A stretch of 64,000 nucleotides of DNA from Papilionanthe hookeriana x Papilionanthe teres. Lineage: Eukaryota; Streptophyta; Magnoliopsida; Asparagales; Orchidaceae. Position 1 is the first letter of the stretch; the number at the start of each line of letters is the position of its first letter. Shown here piece by piece: positions 36,301 to 44,239 of the stretch. The translations under genes and the position numbers were made by a program. The notes beneath the pieces were generated by a model. That model was not told the DNA's origin and did no database searches. It saw nothing but the letters and a program-made list of their open reading frames with translations. The stretch is taken from positions 46,077,575 through 46,141,574 of the forward strand of contig CM040423.1 of NCBI GenBank assembly GCA_022702705.1, read 5' to 3'.

Positions 36301-36740
36301 AATTTGAGAAACAAAGATTGCTTGACAAATGTTAACAGAATGTTATTTCCACACCCCTTAAAGAAATTTGCGTCCCCCTTTGTAGAAGCATGACACAAGT
36401 CCTTGTTTTCATATGCACTCCTTGAAGCTGAACCCAATGAACTTTGTGTAACTGTGGGTACCCTTGGACTAGTGACGCTGGGCTTCAAAGAATGGCAGCT
36501 TATTTCTAGTCAGCCATCTACCTAAATCTTGATTTAACTCTTAGATTTTAAAAACATTCTGTCAAAGTCTTGCATATCAAGCTAAATGTAGACATGTTGT
36601 CATAATATCTAAATTATACTTTTTTTTTTAATTTCTTTTTTTATTTTTTATTTTGCCTGCAGGATGAACATTTAACTCCTGGCCAGAAAATTTTGACCCG
36701 GCAATCGGCAAGTAAAAGCAGGAGGAAGCGGTTTGATTGA
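3077..36740 (+). CDS. ILP1: ILP1/NIPA-like C3HC-type zinc finger protein (5' partial, 5 exons)
   Basis: Joined CDS: 3077-3197, 12192-12535, 12644-14378, 22901-23157, 36663-36740. This gives 844 residues ending at TGA 36738-36740; all junction phases agree. Seen: a first C3HC (BIR-like) module with Cys22-x2-Cys25 and His56-x3-Cys60; a Rsm1-type stretch starting at residue 156 (Leu-Cys-Gly-Trp-Glu-Pro); a second module with Cys238-x2-Cys241 and His755-x3-Cys759; a long acidic, low-complexity segment between them; basic nuclear-localisation-like patches (RKRS, SKRAR, C-terminal SRRKR). Family knowledge: human ZC3HC1/NIPA has two such modules and binds TPR at the nuclear basket. Arabidopsis has a long member, IAP-like protein 1, and a shorter one, MEM1. 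The long linker and C-terminus fit the ILP1 type (about 950 residues), so about 110 N-terminal residues are missing off-window. A nuclear or nuclear-pore role is inferred. No frameshift or internal stop occurs within exons, so the gene looks intact. Confidence 0.88.
3263..3319. repeat. (AT)n microsatellite
   Basis: An uninterrupted AT dinucleotide run of about 57 bp lies about 65 bp downstream of the 3197 splice donor. Confidence 0.97.
5160..6184. other. Sequence inserted in the LINE, unclassified
   Basis: This lies in the gap of the LINE reading. Its minus strand has a 158-codon open frame (5242-5718) rich in Pro and Ser, which follows from C/T-rich composition and matches no family I know. 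I assign it no gene. From 5760 to 6184 I see only non-coding sequence. Confidence 0.35.
6185..7705. mobile_element. Candidate inverted-repeat DNA element with AT-rich tandem interior
   Basis: The left end (GCCTATTTGGGAT at 6186) and the reverse complement of the right end (CCCTGTTCGGGATCAT, about 7690-7705) are similar. The next 150 bp on each side are also similar as inverted copies: poly(T)-rich sequence, then GTTTTC-x-TTTTGAAAA-like segments at about 6300-6340 and 7610-7630. Ends resembling CCTGTTTGGGAT are frequent in plant DNA transposons. No transposase is present. I could not identify a convincing target duplication, so the boundaries are approximate. Confidence 0.45.
6430..7260. repeat. 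AT-rich tandem repeat, unit about 275-280 bp, 3 copies
   Basis: The segment starting AAATGGAACCTAAATGAATT recurs at about 6463, 6736 and 7016 (third copy with point changes). Each is followed by the same order of AT-rich blocks. Spacings are about 273 and 280 bp. Composition is almost wholly A/T with TTAATTAAA sub-motifs. Confidence 0.75.
9411..10600 (+). other. Intronic spacer, no gene seen
   Basis: A C/T-rich stretch (about 9540-10100) carries overlapping short open frames with no recognisable family. It is followed by AT-rich sequence. Confidence 0.4.
10600..10870 (+). mobile_element. Second, truncated copy of the RTE LINE 5' region
   Basis: The sequence around 10676-10835 parallels 4070-4215. 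Shared blocks include GAAAATTTTTGTRGCC, TTGRGGCATT, and a TTTCCTTATATTGG-like end. It breaks off before the endonuclease coding part, so it is either a fragment or a separate truncated insertion. Confidence 0.55.
11031..11049. repeat. Poly(A) run
   Basis: Nineteen consecutive A residues. It may be the tail of a retroposed sequence, but I see no body or target duplication. Confidence 0.9.
12192..12535 (+). CDS. ILP1: ILP1-like exon b (C3HC module, His/Cys ligands)
   Basis: The exon begins after TTTCCTAG. The conserved run includes GHKVTCPWKGNCC, which carries the third and fourth zinc ligands, then QFPPTP, LLQFP and an Ile/Leu-rich helix. It ends in Gln (CAG) at 12535, directly before GCATGA; read-through hits TGA at 12539. 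The ATG at 12146 lies upstream of the acceptor and is not the start. Confidence 0.9.
12536..12643 (+). other. ILP1: Short GC-AG intron, 108 bp
   Basis: The donor is CAG|GCATGA and the acceptor TTGAATAG|GCC. Both flanks are phase 0 and join the conserved Gln to ALKLISLCGWEPRWLP. No GT near the end of the conserved reading could replace the GC donor, because an in-frame stop follows within four bases. Confidence 0.8.
12644..14378 (+). CDS. ILP1: ILP1-like exon c (Rsm1 region, second Cys pair, acidic linker)
   Basis: This is the largest exon, 1735 bp, residues 156-733. It begins with the conserved Leu-Cys-Gly-Trp-Glu-Pro-Arg-Trp block. CSLCGATVR at 237-245 gives the CxxC of the second zinc module. 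A long Ser/Asp/Glu/Gly-rich, probably disordered linker follows, with basic clusters near 13299 (RKRS) and 13440 (SKRAR). Near the end DSGSK, ESGEKMSH and HPSLSCNA recall the conserved patches of long plant family members. The exon ends TCAG|GTAATG in phase 1; the open frame beyond it to 14422 is intron read-through. Confidence 0.88.
17275..17620. repeat. Minisatellite, unit about 50-60 bp
   Basis: At least seven degenerate units are built on TTTTAYAAAATCTGAAA followed by a GTTTTG/TTGCGGG variable part. The core AAAATCTGAAA recurs near 17333, 17359, 17391, 17424, 17456, 17487 and 17586. Confidence 0.75.
17870..18075. repeat. Minisatellite, unit about 40-45 bp
   Basis: About five units of GCGGTTTTGGCCCTGTTTT + GAGGTAGGGCTGGGTG-like sequence, with substitutions increasing rightwards. 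Confidence 0.75.
18080..18270. repeat. Degenerate tandem repeat (TACATG-type), unit about 65 bp
   Basis: Three units share a CAATYCTCATATGYTTACATGTCTAA-like order, starting about 18115, 18175 and 18235. Related sequence is seen near 17090-17200, 44110-44165 and, inverted, 55190-55370. Confidence 0.55.
20051..22222 (+). other. Intronic sequence, no gene seen
   Basis: Mixed composition. A short (TA)n lies at 21009-21026. I recognise no coding domain. Confidence 0.4.
22901..23157 (+). CDS. ILP1: ILP1-like exon d (second zinc module, His/Cys part)
   Basis: The exon follows TTTTCCAG and ends AAG|GTTGAG. It reads FDPIKYHNIYCPWVNGNV, whose His-x3-Cys completes the second zinc module, then GWQLTLDALD and SESAASLYK, all hallmark C-terminal blocks of long plant family members. 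The length is 257 bp, starting in phase 1 and ending in phase 0. Confidence 0.9.
24905..27541 (-). mobile_element. Non-autonomous LTR retrotransposon, 2.6 kb, with an extra inverted LTR inside
   Basis: Two direct LTR-like copies of about 300 bp bound the element: 24905-25223 and about 27250-27541. Read on the minus strand, the LTR begins TGTTATGATCGTGCC (right copy) and ends in a TCATGTCA-like sequence (left copy), so TG...CA. A purine-rich tract (minus AAGAAGGGGAG, about 25227-25240) adjoins the left LTR, as expected for a minus-strand element. The flanks AATTA (left) and AATTT (right) could be an imperfect 5-bp target duplication. The interior shows no gag or pol motif, only degenerate local repeats. 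Confidence 0.65.
26408..26718 (+). repeat. Third LTR copy, opposite orientation, followed by a primer-binding-like site
   Basis: The plus strand reads the same LTR as the outer two do on the minus strand. It starts TGTTACGTCTCATAAGG and ends AAGAATCGTATCA at 26718. ATGATATCAGAGCGAG follows directly and resembles the TGGTATCAGAGC primer-binding site complementary to initiator-Met tRNA. This marks the LTR 3' edge and shows that a second, oppositely oriented family member, or an inversion, is present. Confidence 0.6.
27720..28990. other. AT-rich intronic segment with a local duplication and hAT-like end
   Basis: The 22-bp word AATCAAATGGACGAACTCAC(AT) occurs twice in tandem at about 28319-28364. 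GTGTCTATGATAGATAT flanks it on both sides (28301 and 28377). Sequence at 28750-28955 has the GAGCTCG/GTTCGTTCATTTATAGCCCC texture of hAT-type MITEs. No gene is seen. Confidence 0.45.
30090..34900 (-). mobile_element. Decayed Ty3/gypsy retrotransposon, Tat-like
   Basis: Read on the minus strand from right to left, with frameshifts and stops: a protease-like VIDRGASI patch near 34030; a pre-RT segment near 33500-33750 (PPTVPW, SLPGH); reverse transcriptase with an RYNQIKM-like motif near 32400, MPLGLKN near 32310, and KFLGFVVS..GIEIDP near 32040-32090; an RT/RNase H connection (DEGKEN, about 31730); RNase H with NNEVKYEAL and GDSQLI (31130-31215); and an integrase RFGVPR patch near 30300. Domain order PR-RT-RH-INT is that of Ty3/gypsy, and the motifs are closest to the Tat lineage. 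I did not find LTRs. It is non-functional. Confidence 0.75.
35395..36015. mobile_element. Possible hAT-like MITE, AT-rich
   Basis: Terminal sequences have the GTTCATTTACAGCC and GCTCGTTTATTC words common in plant hAT MITEs. Ends and target duplications are not clear. No protein is encoded. Confidence 0.3.
36663..36740 (+). CDS. ILP1: ILP1-like terminal exon e
   Basis: Seventy-eight bases encode DEHLTPGQKIL...SRRKRFD and a TGA stop. The exon is too short for simple ORF finding. It is identified by the T-rich tract, CTGCAG acceptor, phase 0, and the family C-terminal block (D-x-H-x-TPGQK, then a basic tail). The basic end could act as a nuclear localisation signal. The 3' UTR follows; no perfect AATAAA lies within 200 bp. 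Confidence 0.85.
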   Translation, partial: DEHLTPGQKILTRQSASKSRRKRFD

Positions 36741-39700
36741 ATCTATGTAATAGTACGTCTCAGCTTTTATCTATGTGCTTTTCTTGGCAACATGACATAT
36801 GTATTGTCTAATTAGCTTGTGAACACTACTAAGGCAGAGTGGTTGGGCGTCGGGAAGTATTGTGTACCTTAGGTGAACTCTGTTAATGTCAGTGATATTC
36901 ATTCATAAAATTCCAGCGTGTTATTTCATCTTGACGCCATTGAATGTTTATAACTATTCTAGCCTGAGATTTCAACCTCAGTAACAAATGATTAATTAAA
37001 TACGTAGAAGATATACAGGCATACTATCTCATATTTTTTATGAAGTTTCGAACTGTTCATGTATTTAAGTTGTTGCCCCCTTTTCCACTTCAATCTTGCC
37101 GGTCAGGAGCGTGCTCAGACTCGGTTCTATCACTTTGATTAGTGGTCTCACAAAGAACCGCATCTATGCTCCAGAGTGTAGTTGCTAGTTGACGATTCAT
37201 TGGATGCGCCAAGAGAACATTTGTTTTGTCCAAGCAATTCTAGTCTTCATGTGCCCGCATAAAGGACTTTGCATGGCCACGTAAAGAACTATAAGTAAGG
37301 GACTATATAAGGTCTGCAAGACTACTGATTACGAAGGCTAGTCTCCACGTTTGGGCTTCTCTTCAATCTGAGTCAGACTTGTAAGTTCATCTTTAAGTTG
37401 ACTTTTTATGGGGTTGCAAGGCTCGTTTTTGAGCCTCTCTCCTATCTGGAGTTGTAAGTTTCATTCCTAGCCTTCTCTACCTTTATAATCTCTAGGCTTT
37501 GCTGCATGTGTAAGTCCAACCTCTGTGTTTCTCTTAACCTAAGGTTTGCAAGTCTCAATCTTTTGGCCTCATTACCTTCATTATTTTAATTTCAATCTTG
37601 TAGTGTCGACCCAACACTAAAATCCAACTCGCACTCAATGCAAAAAGTCGGTTTTGAATCAGCTTGTGTAGATTGGGTTTGAGTCACAGCTTAAGTAACT
37701 AAAAAAGATAAAAATCAGTTTTGAGTCAACCCAAAAGTAATAACCTAATTTTTTTTTCTTTTTAAAAAATATGAAATTAAAATTTATTTTTATTTTTTTA
37801 TTTGTTGCATCCAATCAAAGATACACCAATAACAATCACAATCCTTCATCACACTAAGTGGGGTCGACTGTATGAATCATTTGTATGTGTCCTATTGAGT
37901 GTCATTGCATCCAAATCAGCAAAGTGGTTTAATTTTGAATTTTGTAGGCACTAACTCATCACAATTCGGAAGTTTTCACGTTGCGCTGATTCTGATTTAG
38001 GTTTAGTTGCGTGGGATTCGAGTTGATATTTTTTAACTGTTTAATAAACTGGTCTCCCTTTTGGTAACATTATTTATGTTGTTGTTTTTTGGTTCGGATT
38101 GAAAATCGATCCATGAATCTGAATTGACGCTCTTACTCTCGCTGATATGCATTCCTCATAATTGAGGTTGTAAGCCCAACATTTGGATTTTTAGGCCTTT
38201 GCCTTCAAAATTGTGTCACACCTTGGGATTATCCTCATTATTAAGGCTATGAGTCTCACATTTGGGCTTTTTCGGACAGAGATGTCAGAAGCCCATGCTT
38301 TTTCAATGTCATCAAGCTTTCTTACAAAATGTAAGGCTTGCTTTTAAAACTAAGTTTTAATTTTTTCTGCTAGGATGAAACCCGACACTCTCCAAAGTAG
38401 ACTCTATTTCATTCTATGTTAAAGGCTAGTGTAGCTTGAACTCGTAATCCAAGTTTTGATTCGCGACGACGTAGTTTAATCACCTCATGAGCAAGGGATC
38501 AACTGCAAAGGACATGATGTGTTAAATGTTCGACACGAAGAATGAGTATAAAGAGTGTGCTGAATTCTGCATTACAACACCCACCCAAATAATGTGTACC
38601 TTAAGGTAGCTCCATCTCAAGGTGAGGCAAACAATCATTCTGGGTTAAATGAATTGGCTTTGTTATGTCTTTGAGCGATATTCATTCATGCTTCGCTCCT
38701 TTGAACTACAGTCGGCCGTGTTTTGTGCTTGTAGACCAATTTACATGTAAAATTCCCATGCCAGGCCAATGAATTATCATGAGTTACATTCAACACCTAT
38801 GAACCAATGTTTTGTGCTTTTGTGCCTTTTCATATAAAAGCAATTTTTAGACCTTTTGATGAGTCAAGCTGCTAACCGGGCTTACTAGATGAAAAAATTC
38901 AGTGTATCTTGATTAGTGTGACTCTCATTCACCCTCTCAAATCTAATATTGACAATTTACATTTGAGTATAATTGACATCCTCATCAGAAATGCTATGGG
39001 CTGTAGGCAAAGTTTATAATTAACTCCAGGAGCTTAATCAGTGAGAAAATTAGATCATTCAGAATTCAATTTAACCGAACTATAGGAATTCTCTTGTAAT
39101 TTAAGAACATCTGCGTCTAAAATCCCACTGTAAATCTTCCCAAAATTGCAAGAGATCAGAGGGAAACTAGCTGCAGGCTCGGAGCTTTCTGTTGTCATAA
39201 ATCGTAACCTTGTTTTGGTGTCTGAGAGGCAAACAAGCAAAAATTCCATTTGCAAGTTCCTGTGATTGAATCTGATTAAAGGTTATTATTGGCTTCTTTG
39301 CACCCATAGTTTCCTAAAACTCATTTCTTATATAGCACTCACTGGCTTCACCATCCAGAAACCTCAATCCTTTTGGAAATCCTCACCAAGATTTAGAATA
39401 GTCTCTCGTCTCATCCAAATCTGGAGGAAATAGGAATTGATTCAGGCCATGCTATTGAAGTCCCTGACCTTCGGTGTTCTCAACGGATCCTCGTTGCCTC
39501 CAGTTTCCACCTTGCTCAGCAAGAACTTGGTTTACAGGGCACCAATGGAGTCCATTTTCTGATGAGGTTTTGCTACCAGCTATGAATACGCCTATTCTGA
39601 AGCTGAAGAAGAGCAGAAAACTACTGCAGCTTAAAAAGTTCTCCCTTCATTTCTGGGGAAGAGAAAAAGAAAGAGGATAGTTCTGCATCATGGTTGCTAT

Positions 39701-39826
39701 GTTATAATGATTATTTGCATCAAGCAGGCACTTTAGTGCCTTCACAATGGGTGGGTTCAGGGCCGGGCATCAGCCTCATGCGTCCACAATTTAGAATATT
39801 TAGGCCATAGATTTTTCTTCCTATGG
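36741..39826. other. 3' UTR and intergenic DNA with degenerate repeats
   Basis: After the ILP1-like stop, repeat-like sequence appears at 37290-37600 and 38140-38290. It carries recurring GTAAG/TGCAAG and GGCTTT words at roughly 50-70 bp and a TATATAAGG at about 37303, suggestive of an LTR fragment. I see no coding domain. Confidence 0.4.
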
Positions 39827-39834
39827 GTTGAAAG

Positions 39835-40159
39835 TAGGGGTGTAAACGAGCTGAGACGAACACAAGTGAGCTTTGGCTCAGCACATTTTTGGCTCGTTAA
39901 AAAATATCATTGTTTATATTCGCCTCGTTTATATTTCGAACACAAGAAGTGTGTTTGTATTCTGCTCGTTTGCTTAGCAAGTGGAACACGTGCTATTTAT
40001 GAACAAAGAGTCATTTTGACAATCCCAATCACGCAGCAATAGAATGTTAAGGGTTTGGGCAAACTTTAACTCATTTTTTTAATATTAAAATATCGTTTAA
40101 ATATAATTTAATATTATTTTACTCTATTTTTTTAATTAATAATTTTAATTGATTTTATA

Positions 40160-40192
<33 letters not shown>

Positions 40193-40378
40193 GTTTGTGT
40201 GTGTGTGTGATTAATCAGTATTTCGAGCTAAAATGAGATGAACACAAACGAATAAATCTGTTTATGTTAGGCTCTTTATATTTCGAGCATAAAAAATGTG
40301 CTCATGTCAGCCCATAAACTTGACAAACGAATCAAAAATAAGCTTCTTAACGAGCCAAACACGGGTTGTTCAGCCCCA
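39835..40378. mobile_element. hAT-type MITE, 544 bp, with 8-bp target site duplication
   Basis: The element begins TAGGGGTGTAAACGAGC and ends AACGAGCCAAACACGGG...CAGCCCCA. The termini pair as short imperfect inverted repeats (TAGGGGTG / TGGGGCTG). Flanking octamers are GTTGAAAG (39827-39834) and GTTGAAGG (40379-40386), an 8-bp duplication with one change, as expected for hAT. It encodes no protein and carries an ATCT microsatellite. Confidence 0.8.
40161..40192. repeat. (ATCT)n microsatellite, followed by (GT)n
   Basis: Eight ATCT units lie inside the hAT MITE. A short GT run is at 40196-40210. Confidence 0.95.
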
Positions 40379-40634
40379 GTTGAAGGAGTCTCTAATGGCT
40401 TTCGAGAGTCTCTAATGATTTCTGTCAAATTAATATTTTTACAAGCTTTGGGATTAAAATGACTCCGTGTAAACAATATTCTTGTTATCTGTTTCGCTCT
40501 CGACTCCTTATTTTATAATTTATAATCAAATATTTGTGCAGAAAGGATAAATAGCTTTACTTCATTTGTCAAATTGCAATGGGCGATAAAAAATGGACTT
40601 GGACGCTTTTTAAAATAGTATTTTGTTTTTTTTT

Positions 40635-40638
<4 letters not shown>

Positions 40639-40681
<43 letters not shown>
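40639..40681. repeat. (TA)n microsatellite
   Basis: A continuous TA run of about 43 bp after a T-rich stretch. Confidence 0.95.
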
Positions 40682-40684
<3 letters not shown>

Positions 40685-41029
40685 GCATAAACAAATTAAA
40701 GGGAACATTATTACACGGTGAATTTATTAATGCAGCAGCTTTCTAACATCACATCACTTAAATTTTCTTTTTTGGGACCGGACATCAGTTGGCAATTCAT
40801 GTCAACTTATCATTTGTCTAATTCTTATATATATTATACTAATTTCAATTAAATTTAAAAAGTTACTGAGAATTATTTTTAACCCCATGTAATATTTAAA
40901 ATATTTTTTTTGTTACATTTTTATTTAAGTTAATTTCCATTAAAATATTTTGTCAACTATGATACATTCGAACCAAATTCGTTCCTTCGTTTTGTTGCTC
41001 TGCTATGAAATGTCTGAACAAAAAATTTA

Positions 41030-42697
41030 AAGAGTCGGCTCGAGCTCAATTTGATAAATGATTTTTGAATTGAGTTTGATGAACTAACTCGCGAACCTCC
41101 AGCCTGCCTCGACTCCGCTCGTTAACTTGTAAGCAAAATTCTTTAAAAAATAATTATTCAAAATATACTCAAAATATATTAAAACTCATGATTTTTATCT
41201 TTAAATTATTTTAAATGTTTAAAAAATAATATTTTAAAATTTTTAACAATTTTTTTTTTTTAAGGAGTCTATAGCTCCCAATTCATTAATAAAAAATAAA
41301 AAGTACAAAACCGGGAGAGAGTTCCTATCTAAACCCATACTACAACTCACACATGAAAAAAGCGAATATAAGGATTCTCTCCAGAATAAAAGAAAACAAA
41401 TACAACTCACGCACCCAACAAAACCAAAACACAGACAAGACACAGAAACAAGAAAAAAAAAATCAATGACAAAACAAAATAAAAGACCAAGAGTTAAGAA
41501 ATTGAATCCTGACAAACAAACAGTATAAGAGCTCCAGGTAAAATATTCGAGATCACCGGATTTGTCAATCACATTCCGATTTTGCATCCAATCAATGACC
41601 ATATTAGCTTACTCTTCTAAGTAAAAGTTCATGTAACATTGAGATCAACTATAAGTTGCTTAATCTTTTTAACTCTGTATTAAAGTACTCAGATGGAAAA
41701 CAAGATTATTGCAACATATATTATATAAACATAAAGAATCCATTTCCATAATGATATTATTCCATCCCTTTCTTTTAGCTATAAGCAGAGCAAAAATAAT
41801 TGCCTCAGCCTCAGCTTCTATAGGGGATCGAACAACAGCAGGTGCCGTAAACCAAATTAAAACAACTCCATTCCAATCTCTACATAAACCACCTATACCA
41901 GCTCTCGATACTAAGTAAGCCCCATCCGTATTAAATTTAATAAAAGGAATGGATGGCTTAATCCATTTAATCCTTTCACTATATTTTACCTACGATACGA
42001 TATTTAAACTCAAAACAATCGAGCAAATAAAATAATTAAAAGCTGAGCTTAAAATAATTAAAAGTTAAGCTTCTAACAATATAATGATAAATTTGATAAG
42101 TCATCTTACATACTCGTTAAATATCCTATCATTAAATTTAGCATCATTTATAGCTAACCGAGATATACTACAAAGTTATAGATGGAATAATACTTAAAAA
42201 AGGTGACCTTTATTATTCCAATCTCTATAAATATCAAAAACAGAAGTAAAACTTCCATTAAAGTCATTCCTACCACATAAGATATAAATATTCTTTCAAA
42301 CTTTCGAAACCAAACTACAATTCCAAAAAGTATGCATCGTGGATTCCTCATTACTCTTACATAAACAACAAATAGAAACAATTTTCAAACCCTTGAGTTT
42401 GAGAATATCATCAACAGGGATACAATTATGCAATAACCTCCATGTAAAAAACGAGATTGAATGTTTAACAAATAATTTCATATTAATTATTTTCAAAATT
42501 ATGTTAAATCTCTTTATAATTCAATTATATCATTAATTTAAATTAATATTTTTTCAACCCATTCAAATTAAGCAACTTGGCTAGTGAGCTAACTCGAACT
42601 TGTAAATCGATGCTTGAGCTTGACATCAAACTTAAACACGATTATTTAATCAAGCTCAAATTCAAGAGAGCTCGACTCGATTTATCTACACCCTTAA
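41030..42697. mobile_element. hAT-like MITE split by an L1 insertion
   Basis: The right part (42560-42697) ends GAGCTCGACTCGATTTATCTACACCCTTA, a hAT-MITE type terminus. The left part (41030-41120) has the matching GGCTCGAGCTC and ACTAACTCGCGAA words. Between them sits the L1 fragment described separately. The left boundary and target duplication are uncertain. Confidence 0.5.
41250..42530 (-). mobile_element. 5'-truncated L1-type LINE (zf-RVT and RNase H remnants)
   Basis: On the minus strand: a reverse-transcriptase zinc-binding region at 42300-42480 (FFTWRLLHNCIPVDD, then SICCLCK and HTFWNC, the Cys-x2-Cys...His-x4-Cys pattern); an RNase H segment at about 41700-41935 (KFNTDGA, GGLCRDWNG, IEAEA, IIMEMDSL); then a hydrophobic 3' region ending with a poly(A) tail, seen as poly(T) at 41251-41262. 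Stops interrupt the frame. This is a typical 5'-truncated L1 retroposition. Confidence 0.75.
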
Positions 42698-42840
42698 GTT
42701 AAACATATGGATGATAAACTAAACAAAAACAAAAACAAAATAAAAAAAATAAATAAATAAATAAATAATAATAAAGGATAATGGGTATTTGTTACATTTT
42801 TTTTTAAAAAAAAGCTATTAAAAATTCTCCACCTCAGCTA

Positions 42841-42990
42841 TGCTCTTTTTCTTTTTTTTTTTAATACGAGCCTATTATTCGAGCCTCCCAATCCACATCA
42901 TGTGCATAAGAATGATATCCCGTACATGAGCAGGATCGAACTCGTAACCTCAAAGGATTTACAAACTCTACAAACTAAAGAACCACAATA
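42841..42990 (-). mobile_element. Candidate tRNA-derived SINE
   Basis: On the minus strand a GAGTTCGATCC motif (about 42927-42940) resembles the tRNA B box, with a weak A-box-like TTAGTTTGTAG about 40 bp upstream. The 3' end is an A-rich tail, seen as the T-rich run at 42841-42862. No target duplication was resolved. Confidence 0.4.
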
Positions 42991-43289
42991 TATGACACCT
43001 CCCTCAGTGACTCTCTTATTAGATTAATTTGATCTGAACGCAAATTTAATTCGAATTATAAGATATTATCTTATATTTATAAAATATTTACTTGAAATTT
43101 ATTTGCCAAATGAAAATATAATATATAAAATATTAATTTAAAAATTATTTTTATGCCACCGTGCCTAAACTAAAACTTCATATTATTGTTCAAAATTTCC
43201 AATTTTTTTTAAAAAAAGAGCTCCTTTAACTATATTTATTACACATTCTAAAAACCCGACCCATTTATGACATTGCGTGTACAATACCT

Positions 43290-44140
43290 AATCGGGCTGG
43301 CATGCGAACGGTAAGTCAGTAAATCCTAAAGTTCCAAAGCCCATCAATGTCGACAGAGCATCTCCCTCGTTCTTCCCGCACTGACGTGGCTTCCTCGATA
43401 AGCCCATCAGGCCCTAAAGTCAACCAAAAAGCAGCCCATCTGAGCCCGCGTGCCAGCCCGATAAAGCTAAAAACCCCGTCCCTCCGCTTTCACCGTCAAT
43501 CCCATCCCCATGCAAAATTATTATCTTTTTTCTTTTTTCAGAAAATTAACAGCGCCTCCTCTTATTAGAAAATTAATAATTATTACGTCAAAATGAGGCC
43601 CGCAGATTACTACTTTTTTTCGCGGCCCATCACGTGACCCCACAGCGTGCCGTCACCATCGCCGTCAGGCCGCCTCGGGTTCCCTTCCCACACTTCCCTC
43701 CTTCGAGTCTCACGTGCAACGCACACGAACGCCCGGAAAATTTTTACAGGACTCCGCGCGTAGAGCTACGTGCAGATGCCTGTAAAATCGTATCACATGA
43801 CGCGCGTGAAAAGAAAAAATAGCATTCGGTCAGAATAACACAGAGAATATTCCCTCCATATTATTCATGTGTTATTCAGGTGTTATTGTGTGTTATTCAT
43901 GTGTTATTCATGCTCCTAGAATATTCCCGGTATTATAATAACACAATAACACATGAATAACACAAGAGGAAATATTTGCAGTGTTATTATTTTATTTTTT
44001 TCTGACACACCATATGACACGATGTTACTCGACTACGCACGTAGCTATACGTGCGATGTAAACATTTTCCCAGACCCAGCTGACCGGACGGCTGGCCGGC
44101 TTTTATTTTTGAGGCATTTACATGCATGCCACGTAAGTCC
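43290..44140. promoter_or_regulatory. GC-rich stretch dense in ACGT cores, no gene
   Basis: This is a local GC-rich segment in AT-rich DNA. It contains TGACGTGG (43382), TTACGTCA (43582), TCACGTGA (43631), TCACGTGC (43711), CTACGTGC (43768), GCACGTAG (44038), ATACGTGC (44049), CCACGTAA (44131) and CGCGCGT words (43757, 43801). Such cores are bZIP/bHLH and CAMTA-type sites in plants. No supported coding sequence starts here, so a regulatory role is inference. Confidence 0.35.
43833..43975. repeat. GTGTTATTCAT short tandem repeat with inverted counterpart (potential hairpin)
   Basis: Four to five GTGTTATTCAT-like units at 43863-43912 face AATAACACAATAACACATGAATAACAC at 43938-43964, so the two can pair as arms around a short loop. 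GAATATTCCC occurs on both sides of the left arm (about 43845 and 43919). Confidence 0.7.
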
Positions 44141-44239
44141 AATACATTTACAAATCTAACACCCAAATTTTCATTTTAATTTTCAAAAAATAAAATGCAT
44201 TTTTTAAAAATAAATAATGTGTTAGATATGTAAATACTA

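Larger units (their letters stand above)
23158..36662 (+). other. ILP1: Intron, 13505 bp, GT-AG
   Basis: The donor is AAG|GTTGAG and the acceptor TTGCCTGCAG after a long T-rich tract. Phase 0 on both sides gives SLYK|DEHLTPGQK, which is collinear with the family. It contains a non-autonomous LTR element (24905-27541), an AT-rich segment with small duplications (27.7-28.9 kb), a minus-strand Tat gypsy remnant (30.1-34.9 kb) and hAT-like debris. Confidence 0.75.
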
